Shown here piece by piece: positions 14,873 through 23,325 of a stretch of DNA of 64,000 bases. Each line of letters opens with the position of its first letter. Position 1 is the stretch's first letter. The position numbers and the translations under genes were made by a program. Below the pieces are notes generated by a model that made no database searches, was not told the origin of the DNA, and worked only from the letters and a program-made list of their open reading frames with translations. Source of the stretch: Polycyclovorans sp. (GTDB lineage Bacteria > Pseudomonadota > Gammaproteobacteria > Nevskiales > Nevskiaceae). Location: the NCBI GenBank assembly GCA_002706265.1, contig PAKU01000033.1, positions 62,001 through 126,000 of the forward strand. The letters are read 5' to 3'.

Positions 14873-16537
14873 TCAGGCCCCTTCAACCTGCAGTTCGTCG
14901 GCAAAGCGGCGGGCGGCGTGATCGGCCGCATCGAGATAGGGGTTCATGATGCGGGTCACGCCGGCGCGCAGCAGCTTTTCGCCGTGCGGCTGGTCGCGGA
15001 CGACGCCGGCGATGGGGCCGTGGTGGCCGATTTCGGCGAGGGCATGCAGCAGGCCCCGATTGGCCTCCCAGAGCGGCAGGGTGGTGATGACCCACTCGAC
15101 GCCGGGCAGCGGCAGCGTTTCGAGAAACCCGGGGTCTTCGCCATCGCCGAAGCGCACCGGCAGGCGCTGGTGACGCAATCTGCGGACGATTTCGGGGTCG
15201 AACTCGATGCCCAGTACCGGCACGCCGCGCGCGTGCAGTTGCCGCAGCAGGCGCTCGCCGTAGCGGCCCAGCCCGAAGATGACGATGCGCGGCGCAAGGC
15301 CGGTGGTGCGACTGGCTTCGACCACCAGCTCGCGCAGCGGCCGGGCGCGCTCGAACACGCCCAGCAGCGGCGCGAGCCGTTCATAGAGCGTGTGCGAGTA
15401 GACGATCATGTAGCTCGACACGGTAATGGTCACCAGGCCCACCAGCGTGGTCAGTCCCAGCGCCTCGCGGCCCACGTGCCCCAGCGAGATGCCCATGGCG
15501 ACGAACACGATGGAGAACTCGCTGATCTGCGCCACCGTCAGCCCGGCCAGAAAGCCGGTGCGCTTGCGATAGCCCATGTAGCCCATGATGGCCATGACGA
15601 TCAGCGGATTGCCGACCAGCACGAAGGCCGACAGCACGCCCGCCGAGACCAGCTCATCGCCGAGGATCGACAGGTCGAGCTGTGCGCCCAGGTCGACGAA
15701 GAAGAACAGCAGCAGAAAGTCGCGGATGCCGGTGAGCCGGGCGTTGATGGCCTCGCGGTAGCGGGTGGAGGCCAGCGAGAATCCGGCCAGAAACGCGCCG
15801 GCCTCCTTGCTGAAGCCGGCCCACTCGCCCAGCGCGGCCAGTCCCACGCCCCAGGCGATGGCGAAGATCAGCAGCAGCTCCTGCGAGCGCGCCATGGTCT
15901 CGACCAGCGTGGGCAGCACATACCGCATCATCACGAACATCAGCGCGGCTGCGGCGATCAGGCGAGCGGCCAGTTCGATGGCCACCCAGCCGAGGGTGGC
16001 CTCGTCGCTGGCGCCGCTGAGGGCGCTCATGGTCATCATCGCCACCACCACGGCGATGTCCTGCACGATCAGAAAACCGACGGCGATGCGGCCATACAGC
16101 GAGTCGAGCTCGCGTTTGTCGCTGAGCAGCTTGACGATGATGATGGTGCTGGAGAAGGTCAGCGCCACGGCGATGTACAGCGCTTCCATCGTCGATTTGC
16201 CGAGCAGCAGCACCAGCCCGAAGCCAAACAGAATGGTGAAGGTCAATTGCCCCAGGCCGGTGGCCACCGCCACGGCGCCGATGTGGCGAATCTGGTGCAG
16301 GTCGAGCTTGAGCCCCACCACGAACAGCAGCACGGCCACGCCGACCTGCGACAGCAGATGGATTTCGGCGCTGGCCTGCACCAGCGAGAACCCGGCCGGG
16401 CCGACCGCGATGCCGAGCACGATGTAGGCAATCAGTACCGGCTGCTTCAGCCGCACCGCCAGCGCACCGGCCAGCGCGGCCAGCAGCAGCAGCAGCGCAA
16501 TTTCGGCGAAGGCGTCGGGCAGGGTGATGTCGGGCAT
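14873..16537 (-). CDS. CPA2-family cation:proton antiporter with TrkA-N domain (Kef/RosB type)
   Basis: About 380 residues of hydrophobic segments are followed by a cytosolic Rossmann domain opening with IVIFGLGRYGERLL (GxGxxG), a TrkA-N regulatory domain that binds a nucleotide. LTFSSTIIIVKLLSDKRELDS and VQDIAVVV are hallmarks of Kef-type antiporters. The likely function is K+ or Na+ exchange for H+ at the inner membrane. The ATG at 16537 is preferred over one at 16597 because the longer form would overlap the divergent PhzF gene start and add a polar leader before the first helix. A KefF-like partner is not adjacent. Confidence 0.85.
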   Translation of the reverse strand: MPDITLPDAFAEIALLLLLAALAGALAVRLKQPVLIAYIVLGIAVGPAGFSLVQASAEIHLLSQVGVAVLLFVVGLKLDLHQIRHIGAVAVATGLGQLTFTILFGFGLVLLLGKSTMEALYIAVALTFSSTIIIVKLLSDKRELDSLYGRIAVGFLIVQDIAVVVAMMTMSALSGASDEATLGWVAIELAARLIAAAALMFVMMRYVLPTLVETMARSQELLLIFAIAWGVGLAALGEWAGFSKEAGAFLAGFSLASTRYREAINARLTGIRDFLLLFFFVDLGAQLDLSILGDELVSAGVLSAFVLVGNPLIVMAIMGYMGYRKRTGFLAGLTVAQISEFSIVFVAMGISLGHVGREALGLTTLVGLVTITVSSYMIVYSHTLYERLAPLLGVFERARPLRELVVEASRTTGLAPRIVIFGLGRYGERLLRQLHARGVPVLGIEFDPEIVRRLRHQRLPVRFGDGEDPGFLETLPLPGVEWVITTLPLWEANRGLLHALAEIGHHGPIAGVVRDQPHGEKLLRAGVTRIMNPYLDAADHAARRFADELQVEGA

Positions 16538-16595
16538 GGCGATGGCATTGAATATAGTCGCAATGTCAGGGTCGGGATGACCCGCGGAGCCGACC

Positions 16596-17375
16596 ATGCG
16601 CTTTCCCTTTTATCAGGTGGATGCCTTTGCCCAACGCCCGCTGTCCGGCAATCCGGCGGCGGTGTGCCTGCTCGATGCCTGGCCGGACGATGCGCTGCTG
16701 CTGAACCTTGCCGCCGAGAACAATCTGTCGGAGACGGCGTATCTGGTGCCCGAGGCGCGGGGCTGGCGACTGCGCTGGTTCACGCCAAAGGCCGAGGTGG
16801 CGCTGTGCGGTCACGCCACTCTGGCGGCCGCGCAGGTGCTGCACGAAATCGCCGATGGCGCACTGCACACCGCCTGCTTTGTCACGCTCAGCGGCGTGCT
16901 GAACTGCACGCGGGAGGATCAGGGCTGGCGGCTGGACTTTCCCGCCCTTCCCCTGCTGCGCTGCGTCGATCTGCCGGCCCTGCCGGGCGTTCGCGTGATG
17001 GAAGCCTGGCAGGGCATGGACACGGTGCTGGTGCTGCAAGACGCCGCCGCAGTGCGGGCGTTTGATCCCGGGCACGCGCTGCACGCGGCGTTTGCCACGC
17101 GTCGGGGCCTGTGCGTGACCGCGCCGGGCGTCGCGATCGGCTGCGACTTTGTCAGCCGTTTCTTCGCGCCGCGCCTCGGCATCGTGGAAGACCCGGTGAC
17201 CGGCTCGGCCCACTGCGCATTGGCGCCGCTGTGGGCCGCGCGGCTGGGGCGGGCGGCGTTGCAGGCGCGGCAGTTGTCCGCCCGGGGCGGCGAGGTGCAC
17301 TGCCGGGTGGTGGGCGACCGGGTGCATCTGGTCGGCCAGGCGGTCACGGTGATTCGCGGCGAGGTGTTTCTGTAG
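16596..17375 (+). CDS. PhzF family isomerase
   Basis: At 259 residues this is a PhzF-superfamily protein with the two-lobed diaminopimelate-epimerase-like fold. The family signature starts at MRFPFYQVDAFA. The catalytic Glu is Glu46 in NNLSETAYL, CGHATLA gives the substrate loop, and EDPVTGSAHC is the second-lobe signature. Most genomic PhzF homologues are not phenazine enzymes, and no other phz gene is present, so the substrate is unknown. It diverges from the antiporter (58 bases between the chosen starts), and its 3' end overlaps the convergent EamA gene by 32 bases. Confidence 0.85.
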   Translation: MRFPFYQVDAFAQRPLSGNPAAVCLLDAWPDDALLLNLAAENNLSETAYLVPEARGWRLRWFTPKAEVALCGHATLAAAQVLHEIADGALHTACFVTLSGVLNCTREDQGWRLDFPALPLLRCVDLPALPGVRVMEAWQGMDTVLVLQDAAAVRAFDPGHALHAAFATRRGLCVTAPGVAIGCDFVSRFFAPRLGIVEDPVTGSAHCALAPLWAARLGRAALQARQLSARGGEVHCRVVGDRVHLVGQAVTVIRGEVFL

Positions 17376-18258
17376 CGGCGCCTTGCGGGTTGCGTTGGGC
17401 CAGCCACACGCCCGCAGCCGCCAGCGCGAATCCGGCCCACTGCCACGGGCCAAAGCGGTCGCCAAGCACCACCATGGCCATCACCCCGGTGATGGGCGGC
17501 ACCAGATAGAACCAGCCCGAGACCTCGCGCGCGCTGCCGGTGCGCAGCAGCCACAGATACAGCAGCAGGCCGCAGCAGGAGTTGATCAGCGTTACCCACA
17601 GCACGCCCAGCACCGACGGCCACGACGGTTGCATGGCAAAGCCCTCACGCGCGGCAAACGGCAGCAGCACGAACAGGGCCACCAGCAGTTGCACCAGCAG
17701 CGCCAGGCGCGGTTCAAGCTGGGTGGGGTGCCGTCGCTGCAACAGCGTGCCGCCGCTCAGCGACAACAGCGCACAGACGGCAAGCGTCACCCCGAGCAGG
17801 GTGCCGGGCGTGTCGCGCATCGGGGCCAGCACCAGCCCGACGCCGCCGAGGCCGATCACCGCACCGGGCAGGGTGTTGCGCCCCAGCGGCTCGCCGATGA
17901 ACAGCGCCGCGCCGAGGGCGGTGGTGACCGGCATCAGCCCGGCGATCAGCCCCGCAGCGGCGGCGCTGGCGCCGGTGGCCATGGCGGCGTAGATGAAGCC
18001 GAAGAACCCAGCCTGCAGAAACAGTCCCGCCAGCGCGGCCCGCCACAGGTCGGGTCGCGAGACCGACGGGCGCTTCCAGACCAGCACCCACAGGCCGATG
18101 ACCAGCGCCGAGCCGGCAAAGCGCAGCACCGTGGCGGTGAACGGCGCAAAGCCCAGCAGCGCGTAATGCGCGCCCAGATAGCCGCTGCTCCACAGCAGCA
18201 CGAACAGCAGGCCACCGGCCGTGGCGGGCTTCAGGGCAGCGGTCATCTCGGCGTTCAT
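17344..18258 (-). CDS. EamA/DMT superfamily permease
   Basis: The 304-residue membrane protein has about ten hydrophobic segments in two homologous halves. It opens with GGLLFVLLWSSGYLGAHYAL, and a central loop (PSVSRPDLWR) precedes the next helices. This is the usual topology of EamA/RhaT drug/metabolite exporters at the inner membrane. The substrate is unknown. The last 32 bases overlap the convergent phzF-like gene. It ends the minus-strand series that starts at 22596 but is four bases from the DUF2062 gene, so they may be co-transcribed. Confidence 0.85.
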   Translation of the reverse strand: MNAEMTAALKPATAGGLLFVLLWSSGYLGAHYALLGFAPFTATVLRFAGSALVIGLWVLVWKRPSVSRPDLWRAALAGLFLQAGFFGFIYAAMATGASAAAAGLIAGLMPVTTALGAALFIGEPLGRNTLPGAVIGLGGVGLVLAPMRDTPGTLLGVTLAVCALLSLSGGTLLQRRHPTQLEPRLALLVQLLVALFVLLPFAAREGFAMQPSWPSVLGVLWVTLINSCCGLLLYLWLLRTGSAREVSGWFYLVPPITGVMAMVVLGDRFGPWQWAGFALAAAGVWLAQRNPQGAATETPRRESP

Positions 18259-18261
18259 CGC

Positions 18262-18759
18262 CTATTGTGCCGTCGGTAACTTGGCCAGTCGTTGCAGCAG
18301 AGGGCGCAGGCTGGCGTACAGCAGCAGTCCCACCAGAGGCGCCAGCACCGCCCAGGCGGCGACGCCCGCCGCAGCCACCCAGATGAAATCCTGCAGGGTC
18401 TGCCAGGGGTTCAGGTCGATGCGCTCCAGCAGAGCGGCCACGTCGAGCAGCGGCACCGGCGCCATGCCGAACATCCATTCCCCGGTGCGCCACAGCGGCA
18501 GCAGCAGCGCCAGTTGCAGGGGGTAGACGGCGAAATTCACGGTCTGGATCAGGGGCTGGTTGATGCGCAAGGGGTGCGCCACGACGGCGCAGATCAGCGT
18601 GGATAACCCCAGCGTCGGGATGCAGCCGATCACCACGCCCAGGCTCATGCCCAAGGCCAAGTCGTGCGGCGTGAGGCCCGCCGACAGCCAGTCGCGCAGT
18701 CGCGCCGTGAGGCCGCGCCGCGTCGTGGACGGGGTGCCCTCGGCGGCGTTGTCAGCCAC
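18262..18759 (-). CDS. DUF2062 membrane protein
   Basis: This 165-residue inner-membrane protein of the DUF2062 family has the typical N-terminal block SPHxLALGMSLGVVIGCIPT (here TPHDLALGMSLGV), a helix with GLSTLICAVVAHPLRINQP and two C-terminal helices. The function is unknown; homologues are often found near lipid or envelope genes. Its start overlaps the end of the DUF1475 gene by eight bases, and the EamA gene starts four bases after it stops, so it belongs to a compact minus-strand run. Confidence 0.75.
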   Translation of the reverse strand: MADNAAEGTPSTTRRGLTARLRDWLSAGLTPHDLALGMSLGVVIGCIPTLGLSTLICAVVAHPLRINQPLIQTVNFAVYPLQLALLLPLWRTGEWMFGMAPVPLLDVAALLERIDLNPWQTLQDFIWVAAAGVAAWAVLAPLVGLLLYASLRPLLQRLAKLPTAQ

Positions 18760-19102
18760 GCCGCAGCAGCACGTCGGCCGCCGTGGCGTTGGCGGGCAGC
18801 CCGCGCAGTTGCAGCAGCATGTAGACCGCCATCGCCATGTTGCCGGTCAGCAGCACGGCGAGCAGCCAGCCAATCCGCGCGCCCCAGCCACGTTCTTTGT
18901 AGGCGATCCACGCGTAGAACCACAGAAAACCAAGATAGGCATCGACCAGCGTGGCCCATTGCCAGGGGTTGAAGCCTGCGGCGGGGTGGTCGATGAGCGC
19001 CGTGATCGCCGGGGCCAGCGACACCACTGAGGTCGCCCAGGTGGTGGCGGCCAGAATGCTGAACAACACGAACAGCGACAGGATGAGCAGCCGGGCTTTC
19101 AT
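18752..19102 (-). CDS. DUF1475 membrane protein
   Basis: The 116-residue protein has about three membrane segments. The block LVDAYLGFLWFYAWIAYKERGW and then LTGNMAMAVYMLLQL are typical of DUF1475, a small family often found beside cyclopropane-fatty-acid-synthase-like genes. It lies 26 bases downstream of that gene and overlaps the DUF2062 gene by eight bases. The role is unknown; a link to membrane-lipid modification is inferred only from context. Confidence 0.65.
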   Translation of the reverse strand: MKARLLILSLFVLFSILAATTWATSVVSLAPAITALIDHPAAGFNPWQWATLVDAYLGFLWFYAWIAYKERGWGARIGWLLAVLLTGNMAMAVYMLLQLRGLPANATAADVLLRRG

Positions 19103-19128
19103 GGCCTGAGCTTAGCGGCCGGCCACGC

Positions 19129-20406
19129 TCAGTGCGCGTCGCGGTGCAGGGTGATCTGCATCAGGTCGATGCTGCCCACGCGGAAGCCACACTCGCAGTA
19201 GGCGAGGTAATAGCGCCACATGCGCAGAAAGCGCGCGTCGAACTGGCGCACGATCTTGTCGTGCACGGCCAGCACGTTGCGGTCCCAATGGGCCAGGGTG
19301 TCGGCGTAGTCCCTGGCAAAAAACATCGCGCCTTCCGGCCGCAGACGGGCGTTGGCCGCCAGTGACTTGAAATGCTCCGGCGGGCAGAGCATGCCGCCGG
19401 GGAAGATGTATTTCTGGATGAAGTCACGCTTGGCGCGGTACTGGTCAAAGATGTCGGGGCTGATGGTGATGCCCTGAATGGCGGCGAGGCCGCCCGGTTT
19501 CAGCGCCTTGTGAATGGCCTTGAAATAGCCCGGCCAGTATTCCTCGCCGACGGCCTCGTACATTTCGATGGAGACGACGCGGTCGTAGGTGTCGGTCACG
19601 TCCCGATAGTCCCGCAGCTCGAAGGTGATGCGGTCGGCAAGGCCGGCCCGTTCGGCGCGCAACTGCGCCTCGGCGAGCTGCTCTTTCGACAGGGTGATGG
19701 AGTGCACCCGGCAGCCCGAGTGCTGCGCGGCATAGAGGGCGAAGCCGCCCCAGCCCGAGCCGATTTCCAGCAGGGTGTGCTCGGGTTTCAGGTGCAGCCG
19801 ATCGAACATCAGCTTGAACTTGTTGATCTGCGCGTCCATCAGCGTTTCGTTGGGGGTGATGAACACGCCCGCCGAGTAGGCCATGGTGTCGTCCAGCCAC
19901 ATTTTGTAGAACTCGTTGCCGAGGTCGTAGTGGTACTCGATGTTCTTGCGCGCGCCGGTCTTGCTGTTGGACTTGAGCTTGTGCCCCAGCCAGGCGGCGA
20001 AGCGCCCGACCGGATTCTTCTCGAACGGGCCTTTGTAGTGCGGCTCGTTGAGGTACATCACCTGCAGCACGCGGGCGAGGTCGGGCGAGTCCCAGCAGCC
20101 ATCGAGATAGGCCTCGCCAAAGCCGACCTCACCGTTCTTCAGCACATGGCGAATCATTGCGCCGTTGTGAATGTTGAGCACGCCGTGCAGGTCGGGACGT
20201 TCGATGCCGCCAAAGCGATCCTGCGCGCCGTTGGGCCAGGTGACATCGAGCGTGCCCACGCGCACGCCGCGCAGCATGTAGCGCAGCATGCGCAGGCCCA
20301 GGGTCATGGAGGCGTCGGCCCTCAATGCGTCGGGCAATGCGGGGGAAAAGCCATCACCGGGCAACCGCGAGGTCGGGCGGTCGGTCGGGGCACGGTCATC
20401 TTTCAT
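19129..20406 (-). CDS. cyclopropane-fatty-acyl-phospholipid synthase family methyltransferase
   Basis: The 425-residue SAM-dependent methyltransferase acts on unsaturated acyl chains of membrane phospholipids, making cyclopropane or methyl-branched chains. Visible motifs are YHYDLGNEFYKMWLD, the SAM-binding loop LEIGSGWGG, SITLSKEQLAEAQ and the active-site region EMYEAVGEEYWPGYF. The start ATG shares one base with the stop of the DUF1365 gene (TGATG), so translation is coupled. Clusters of an amine-oxidase-like flavoprotein, DUF1365 and this type of enzyme recur in proteobacteria and are often sigma-E/ChrR (singlet oxygen) regulated or linked to furan fatty acids; whether this one is cannot be told here. 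Confidence 0.85.
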   Translation of the reverse strand: MKDDRAPTDRPTSRLPGDGFSPALPDALRADASMTLGLRMLRYMLRGVRVGTLDVTWPNGAQDRFGGIERPDLHGVLNIHNGAMIRHVLKNGEVGFGEAYLDGCWDSPDLARVLQVMYLNEPHYKGPFEKNPVGRFAAWLGHKLKSNSKTGARKNIEYHYDLGNEFYKMWLDDTMAYSAGVFITPNETLMDAQINKFKLMFDRLHLKPEHTLLEIGSGWGGFALYAAQHSGCRVHSITLSKEQLAEAQLRAERAGLADRITFELRDYRDVTDTYDRVVSIEMYEAVGEEYWPGYFKAIHKALKPGGLAAIQGITISPDIFDQYRAKRDFIQKYIFPGGMLCPPEHFKSLAANARLRPEGAMFFARDYADTLAHWDRNVLAVHDKIVRQFDARFLRMWRYYLAYCECGFRVGSIDLMQITLHRDAH

Positions 20407-21176
20407 CAGCTGCTCTCGTGGTTCGGCGGCGAAGGTTTGGGGTGGTAACGCGCGCCCCGCAGCCAGAGTTTGAGTGCCTCCCAGTGAATGCCGGCGACGA
20501 CCTTCAGGGTCATCCACGGCATCTTCAGACCTTGCACAAGCAGATTGCGGCTGGTCAGCGGCAGGCGCTCGGCGGCGAGCGTGGCATCCATCAAGGGCGT
20601 GTCGCCACGGGTTTCGTGAATGGCCAGACGCAGCCGCGCCCCGGGCGCAGTTAGCGTGAAGTGATAGCGGCCTTCAAGATCGAAGAATGGCGACACGTGG
20701 AAGCACTTGTTCTTGATGTGTGTCTGTTCATACGAGAAGGCTGCAGCGTCGGATGCGAGCACATAATGGTGGCGCTCGCCGAAGGTGTTGTGGACCTCTG
20801 CAATGACCGCGCGCGGCGTGCCGTGGCAGTCGTCGCAGTACCAGAGGCTGATGGGATTGAAGCCGAAGCCCAGCAGCCGAGGCAGCGCCAGCAGCCGGAT
20901 GCGGCCGCCCACCAGGGGCAGCCCGTGGGCGGCCAGCACGCCCTCGGCCCAGCCGCGCAGATTGCCGGAGCGGTCGCCGAAATCGTGGCGCCGCAGGCTG
21001 GCCAGATTGAAGCGGTCAACCGAAAAGCCGCGCACGCGGGCGGCGATGGCGTCGAGCCGGTCGATGTCGACCAGCACATAGAAAATGCGGTAGACGAAGC
21101 GGTAGATCGGTTTGACGTGACGCCGGTGCATGACCCGCGCGGGGTAGAGCGCGGCGTCGGTCGGGGCGGCGTTCAT
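20406..21176 (-). CDS. DUF1365 protein
   Basis: This 256-residue member of DUF1365 shows the family blocks VMHRRHVKPIYRFVYRIFY, LGFGFNPISLWYC and NTFGERHHYVL, followed by KCFHVSPFFD. The function is unproven, but it occurs almost always between a COG2907 flavoprotein and a cyclopropane-synthase-like gene, as here. A MITE-like element ends immediately before its ATG, so its native ribosome binding site is gone or replaced by element sequence. The downstream overlap with the methyltransferase is one base. Confidence 0.8.
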   Translation of the reverse strand: MNAAPTDAALYPARVMHRRHVKPIYRFVYRIFYVLVDIDRLDAIAARVRGFSVDRFNLASLRRHDFGDRSGNLRGWAEGVLAAHGLPLVGGRIRLLALPRLLGFGFNPISLWYCDDCHGTPRAVIAEVHNTFGERHHYVLASDAAAFSYEQTHIKNKCFHVSPFFDLEGRYHFTLTAPGARLRLAIHETRGDTPLMDATLAAERLPLTSRNLLVQGLKMPWMTLKVVAGIHWEALKLWLRGARYHPKPSPPNHESS

Positions 21177-21313
21177 CTAGTGCACCGCGTCCAACAGAAC
21201 ATGCGTTCTGCCGGCGCGATGGCGCGCATCTCTTCGTTGCTCATCGTCGCGCCTTGATCTGCACCCCATCGCATCTGGCATCTCCTGACGCTTTGTTGGA
21301 CGCGGTGCACTAG
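21177..21313. mobile_element. MITE-like element (129 bp) flanked by CTAG target duplication
   Basis: The unit 21181-21309 has perfect 16-bp terminal inverted repeats (TGCACCGCGTCCAACA and its complement) and is flanked on both sides by CTAG (21177-21180 and 21310-21313). It carries no transposase. Removing the element and one CTAG rejoins the flavoprotein stop TAG directly to the ATG of the DUF1365 gene, which strongly supports insertion with a 4-bp duplication. A short open frame (MSNEEMRAIAPAERM...) reads into one end and may be a relic of a transposase terminus. CTAG/YTAR duplications are known in IS5-type and some other IS families; which family mobilised this is not known. Confidence 0.8.
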
Positions 21314-22596
21314 AGCCCGCTTGCCCATTCCGGCAGGCAGGCGGCATCGATGCCCTGCACCGCGCGCAGCCCTGATTTCAGTCCATCTTCATGAAAGCCG
21401 AAGCCGGTCCAGGCACCGGCCCACCACAGGCCGCCGTTGCCCTGAATGCCGGGCAGCTCGGCGTGGGCGAGGGTGCTTTCGGGGCCGTAATGCGGGTGGT
21501 GATAGACCGTCTCGTAGAGGATTTTGTCGGCCGGGATGTCGCGCTGTGGATTGAGCGTGACGATGTAATCCACCGGGCCGGGAATGTGCTGCAGGGCGTT
21601 CATCCAGTAGCTGCCCGAGATCGGCAGATCGTGAATGTCGTCATTGGGGTGCAGGTAGTTCCACGCGCCCCAGGCCAGCTTGCGGCGCGGCAGAAACGCG
21701 CGATCGGTGTGCAGCACGCAGCGGCTGGCGTTGTAGGGCATGCCTGCCAGCACCCGGCGCTCGGCGTCGCTGGGCGCGTCCAGCAGGGCCAGCGCCTGGT
21801 CGGAATGCGTGGCGCACACCACCCGGTCGAAGCGCCGTGCGCCGTCATCGAGGCTCAGGGTGACGCCTTCGCCCGTGCGGGTGATGCGACGCACCGGCGT
21901 GTTGCGGTGCAGTTGGCCTTCATAATCGCGCAGCAGCGCCTTGACGTACTGCGACGAGCCGCCCTTGACCACCCGCCACTGCGGCTGGTCAAGGGTGTTG
22001 AACAGGCTGTGGCTGTCGAAGAACCGCATGAAGTCGTCCACCGGATACTCGGCGGCCTTCAGCGGCGAGCAGCTCCAGATCAGCCCCGCCATCGGCAGCA
22101 GGTAGCGGCTCATCAGTTCTCGCGAGAACCCTTCGGCCACCAGCCAGTCGCCGAGGCTGCCGGTGGGCAGGGCGCCCGCCGCCAGTAGCTGCTTGGCGCG
22201 CCTGTTGAGCCTGAGAATGTCGAACATCAGGCGGTAATGCCTGAGGTTGAAAAAATTGCGGGTCTGGGCGAACACCGTGAACAACTGGTCCGAGCCCTTC
22301 CACTCATAGGCGCCGTTGCCCAGCGACACCGCAAAGCTCATGCCCGTGGGCCGGGTGACCACCGCCAGCTCATCGAACAAGGCCGTCAGGTTGGGATAGT
22401 TGGTGCCGTTGTAGACGATCCACCCGGTGTCTACCGGCTGGGTGCCGCCCTCGGCCAGCGGCACCTCGATGGTGTTGGTGTGGCCGCCCACGCGGTCGTC
22501 CGCCTCGAACAGCGACACGCGGTGCGCGCCGTTCTGCGCCAGAAAATACGCCGCTGACAATCCGGAGATGCCCGAGCCGATGACCGCAATGTTCAT
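21310..22596 (-). CDS. FAD-dependent amine-oxidase-like protein (COG2907)
   Basis: The 428-residue flavoprotein begins with a dinucleotide-binding motif, IAVIGSGISGLSAAYFL, then FEADDRVGGHTNT. It has the family blocks DTGWIVYN and VVKGGSSQYVKAL, and a C-terminal FAD loop GLWWAGAWTGFGFHEDGLKSG. COG2907 proteins are predicted NAD/FAD-binding oxidoreductases acting with DUF1365 and a cyclopropane-synthase-like enzyme, probably as a lipid desaturase or oxidase. The stop codon TAG lies inside the CTAG flank of the inserted element, yet the C-terminus looks intact. The gene is the first of the lipid cluster. Confidence 0.8.
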   Translation of the reverse strand: MNIAVIGSGISGLSAAYFLAQNGAHRVSLFEADDRVGGHTNTIEVPLAEGGTQPVDTGWIVYNGTNYPNLTALFDELAVVTRPTGMSFAVSLGNGAYEWKGSDQLFTVFAQTRNFFNLRHYRLMFDILRLNRRAKQLLAAGALPTGSLGDWLVAEGFSRELMSRYLLPMAGLIWSCSPLKAAEYPVDDFMRFFDSHSLFNTLDQPQWRVVKGGSSQYVKALLRDYEGQLHRNTPVRRITRTGEGVTLSLDDGARRFDRVVCATHSDQALALLDAPSDAERRVLAGMPYNASRCVLHTDRAFLPRRKLAWGAWNYLHPNDDIHDLPISGSYWMNALQHIPGPVDYIVTLNPQRDIPADKILYETVYHHPHYGPESTLAHAELPGIQGNGGLWWAGAWTGFGFHEDGLKSGLRAVQGIDAACLPEWASGL

Positions 22597-22635
22597 GTGG
22601 GGGATGAGGTTAAAAAGTAGGAATGAAGACGGCGG

Positions 22636-23325
22636 TCAATACGGGCCGTCGCGGTCTGCGGATGCCGTTGCGGCGGGCCGTGCATCCGCCGCCAGCAGCG
22701 GCCCCAGGGTCGCCCAGACCACGTTCAGCATGGCGGGCTGCGATGCGGCCTTAGGGTGAATGCCATCGGCCAGGAAGGCATCGGGGTCGGTGGCGAAGGG
22801 CGCCAGCATGAACGGCACCAAGGCCGCGCCACTGGCCTCGGCCACGGTGCGGAAACTCTCGGCGAACTGGCCGGTGTAGGCCGGGCCGTAGTTGCTGGGA
22901 ATCATCATTTCAAACAGCACCGGCCGGGCCCCCGCCGCCTGGCTCAAGGCCACCATGCGGGTCAGGTTGCGCTGCAGCTCGCGCGCCGGCAGGCCGCGCA
23001 GGCCGTCGTTGCCGCCAAGCTCGATCAGCACCCAGTCGGGCGTGTGGCGTTGCAGCAGGCGCGGCAGGCGCGCCAGGCCGCCTGCCGTGGTCTCGCCGCT
23101 GACGCTGGCGTTGACCACGCGATGCGGCAGGCCCTCGTGTTCAAGGCGGGCTTGCAGCAGGCTCACCCAGCCTTGCCGTGCATCGATGCCGTAAGCGGCC
23201 GATAGACTGTCGCCCAGCACCAAGATCACCGGCGCGTCGCGTTCTGCGGCCGTGGCGACGTGGCCGGCGCTCACACTGAACCCCAGCGCGATCCAGACCG
23301 TCAATGCTCGAATGAAACCTGTCAT
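22636..23325 (-). CDS. tesA: arylesterase / acyl-CoA thioesterase I (TesA-like GDSL hydrolase)
   Basis: This 229-residue periplasmic SGNH/GDSL hydrolase has a signal peptide (about residues 1-27), the nucleophile block GDSLSAAYG with Ser40, Gly in SGETTAGG, GGND at 104-107 and DGIHP near the end with the catalytic Asp and His. TesA hydrolyses acyl-CoA and ester substrates. It is divergent from ybbA as in E. coli. The 5' ends overlap: this ATG is at 23325 and ybbA's at 23312. A TTG at codon 8 would remove the overlap, but that start is less likely. Confidence 0.9.
   Translation of the reverse strand: MTGFIRALTVWIALGFSVSAGHVATAAERDAPVILVLGDSLSAAYGIDARQGWVSLLQARLEHEGLPHRVVNASVSGETTAGGLARLPRLLQRHTPDWVLIELGGNDGLRGLPARELQRNLTRMVALSQAAGARPVLFEMMIPSNYGPAYTGQFAESFRTVAEASGAALVPFMLAPFATDPDAFLADGIHPKAASQPAMLNVVWATLGPLLAADARPAATASADRDGPY

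Noticed and set aside
14870-17065. A 731-codon plus-strand open frame opposite the antiporter and inside phzF
   Set aside because: The antiporter on the other strand has clear membrane and TrkA-N signatures. The frame is low-complexity Gln/His/Asp, as antisense frames of hydrophobic genes are.
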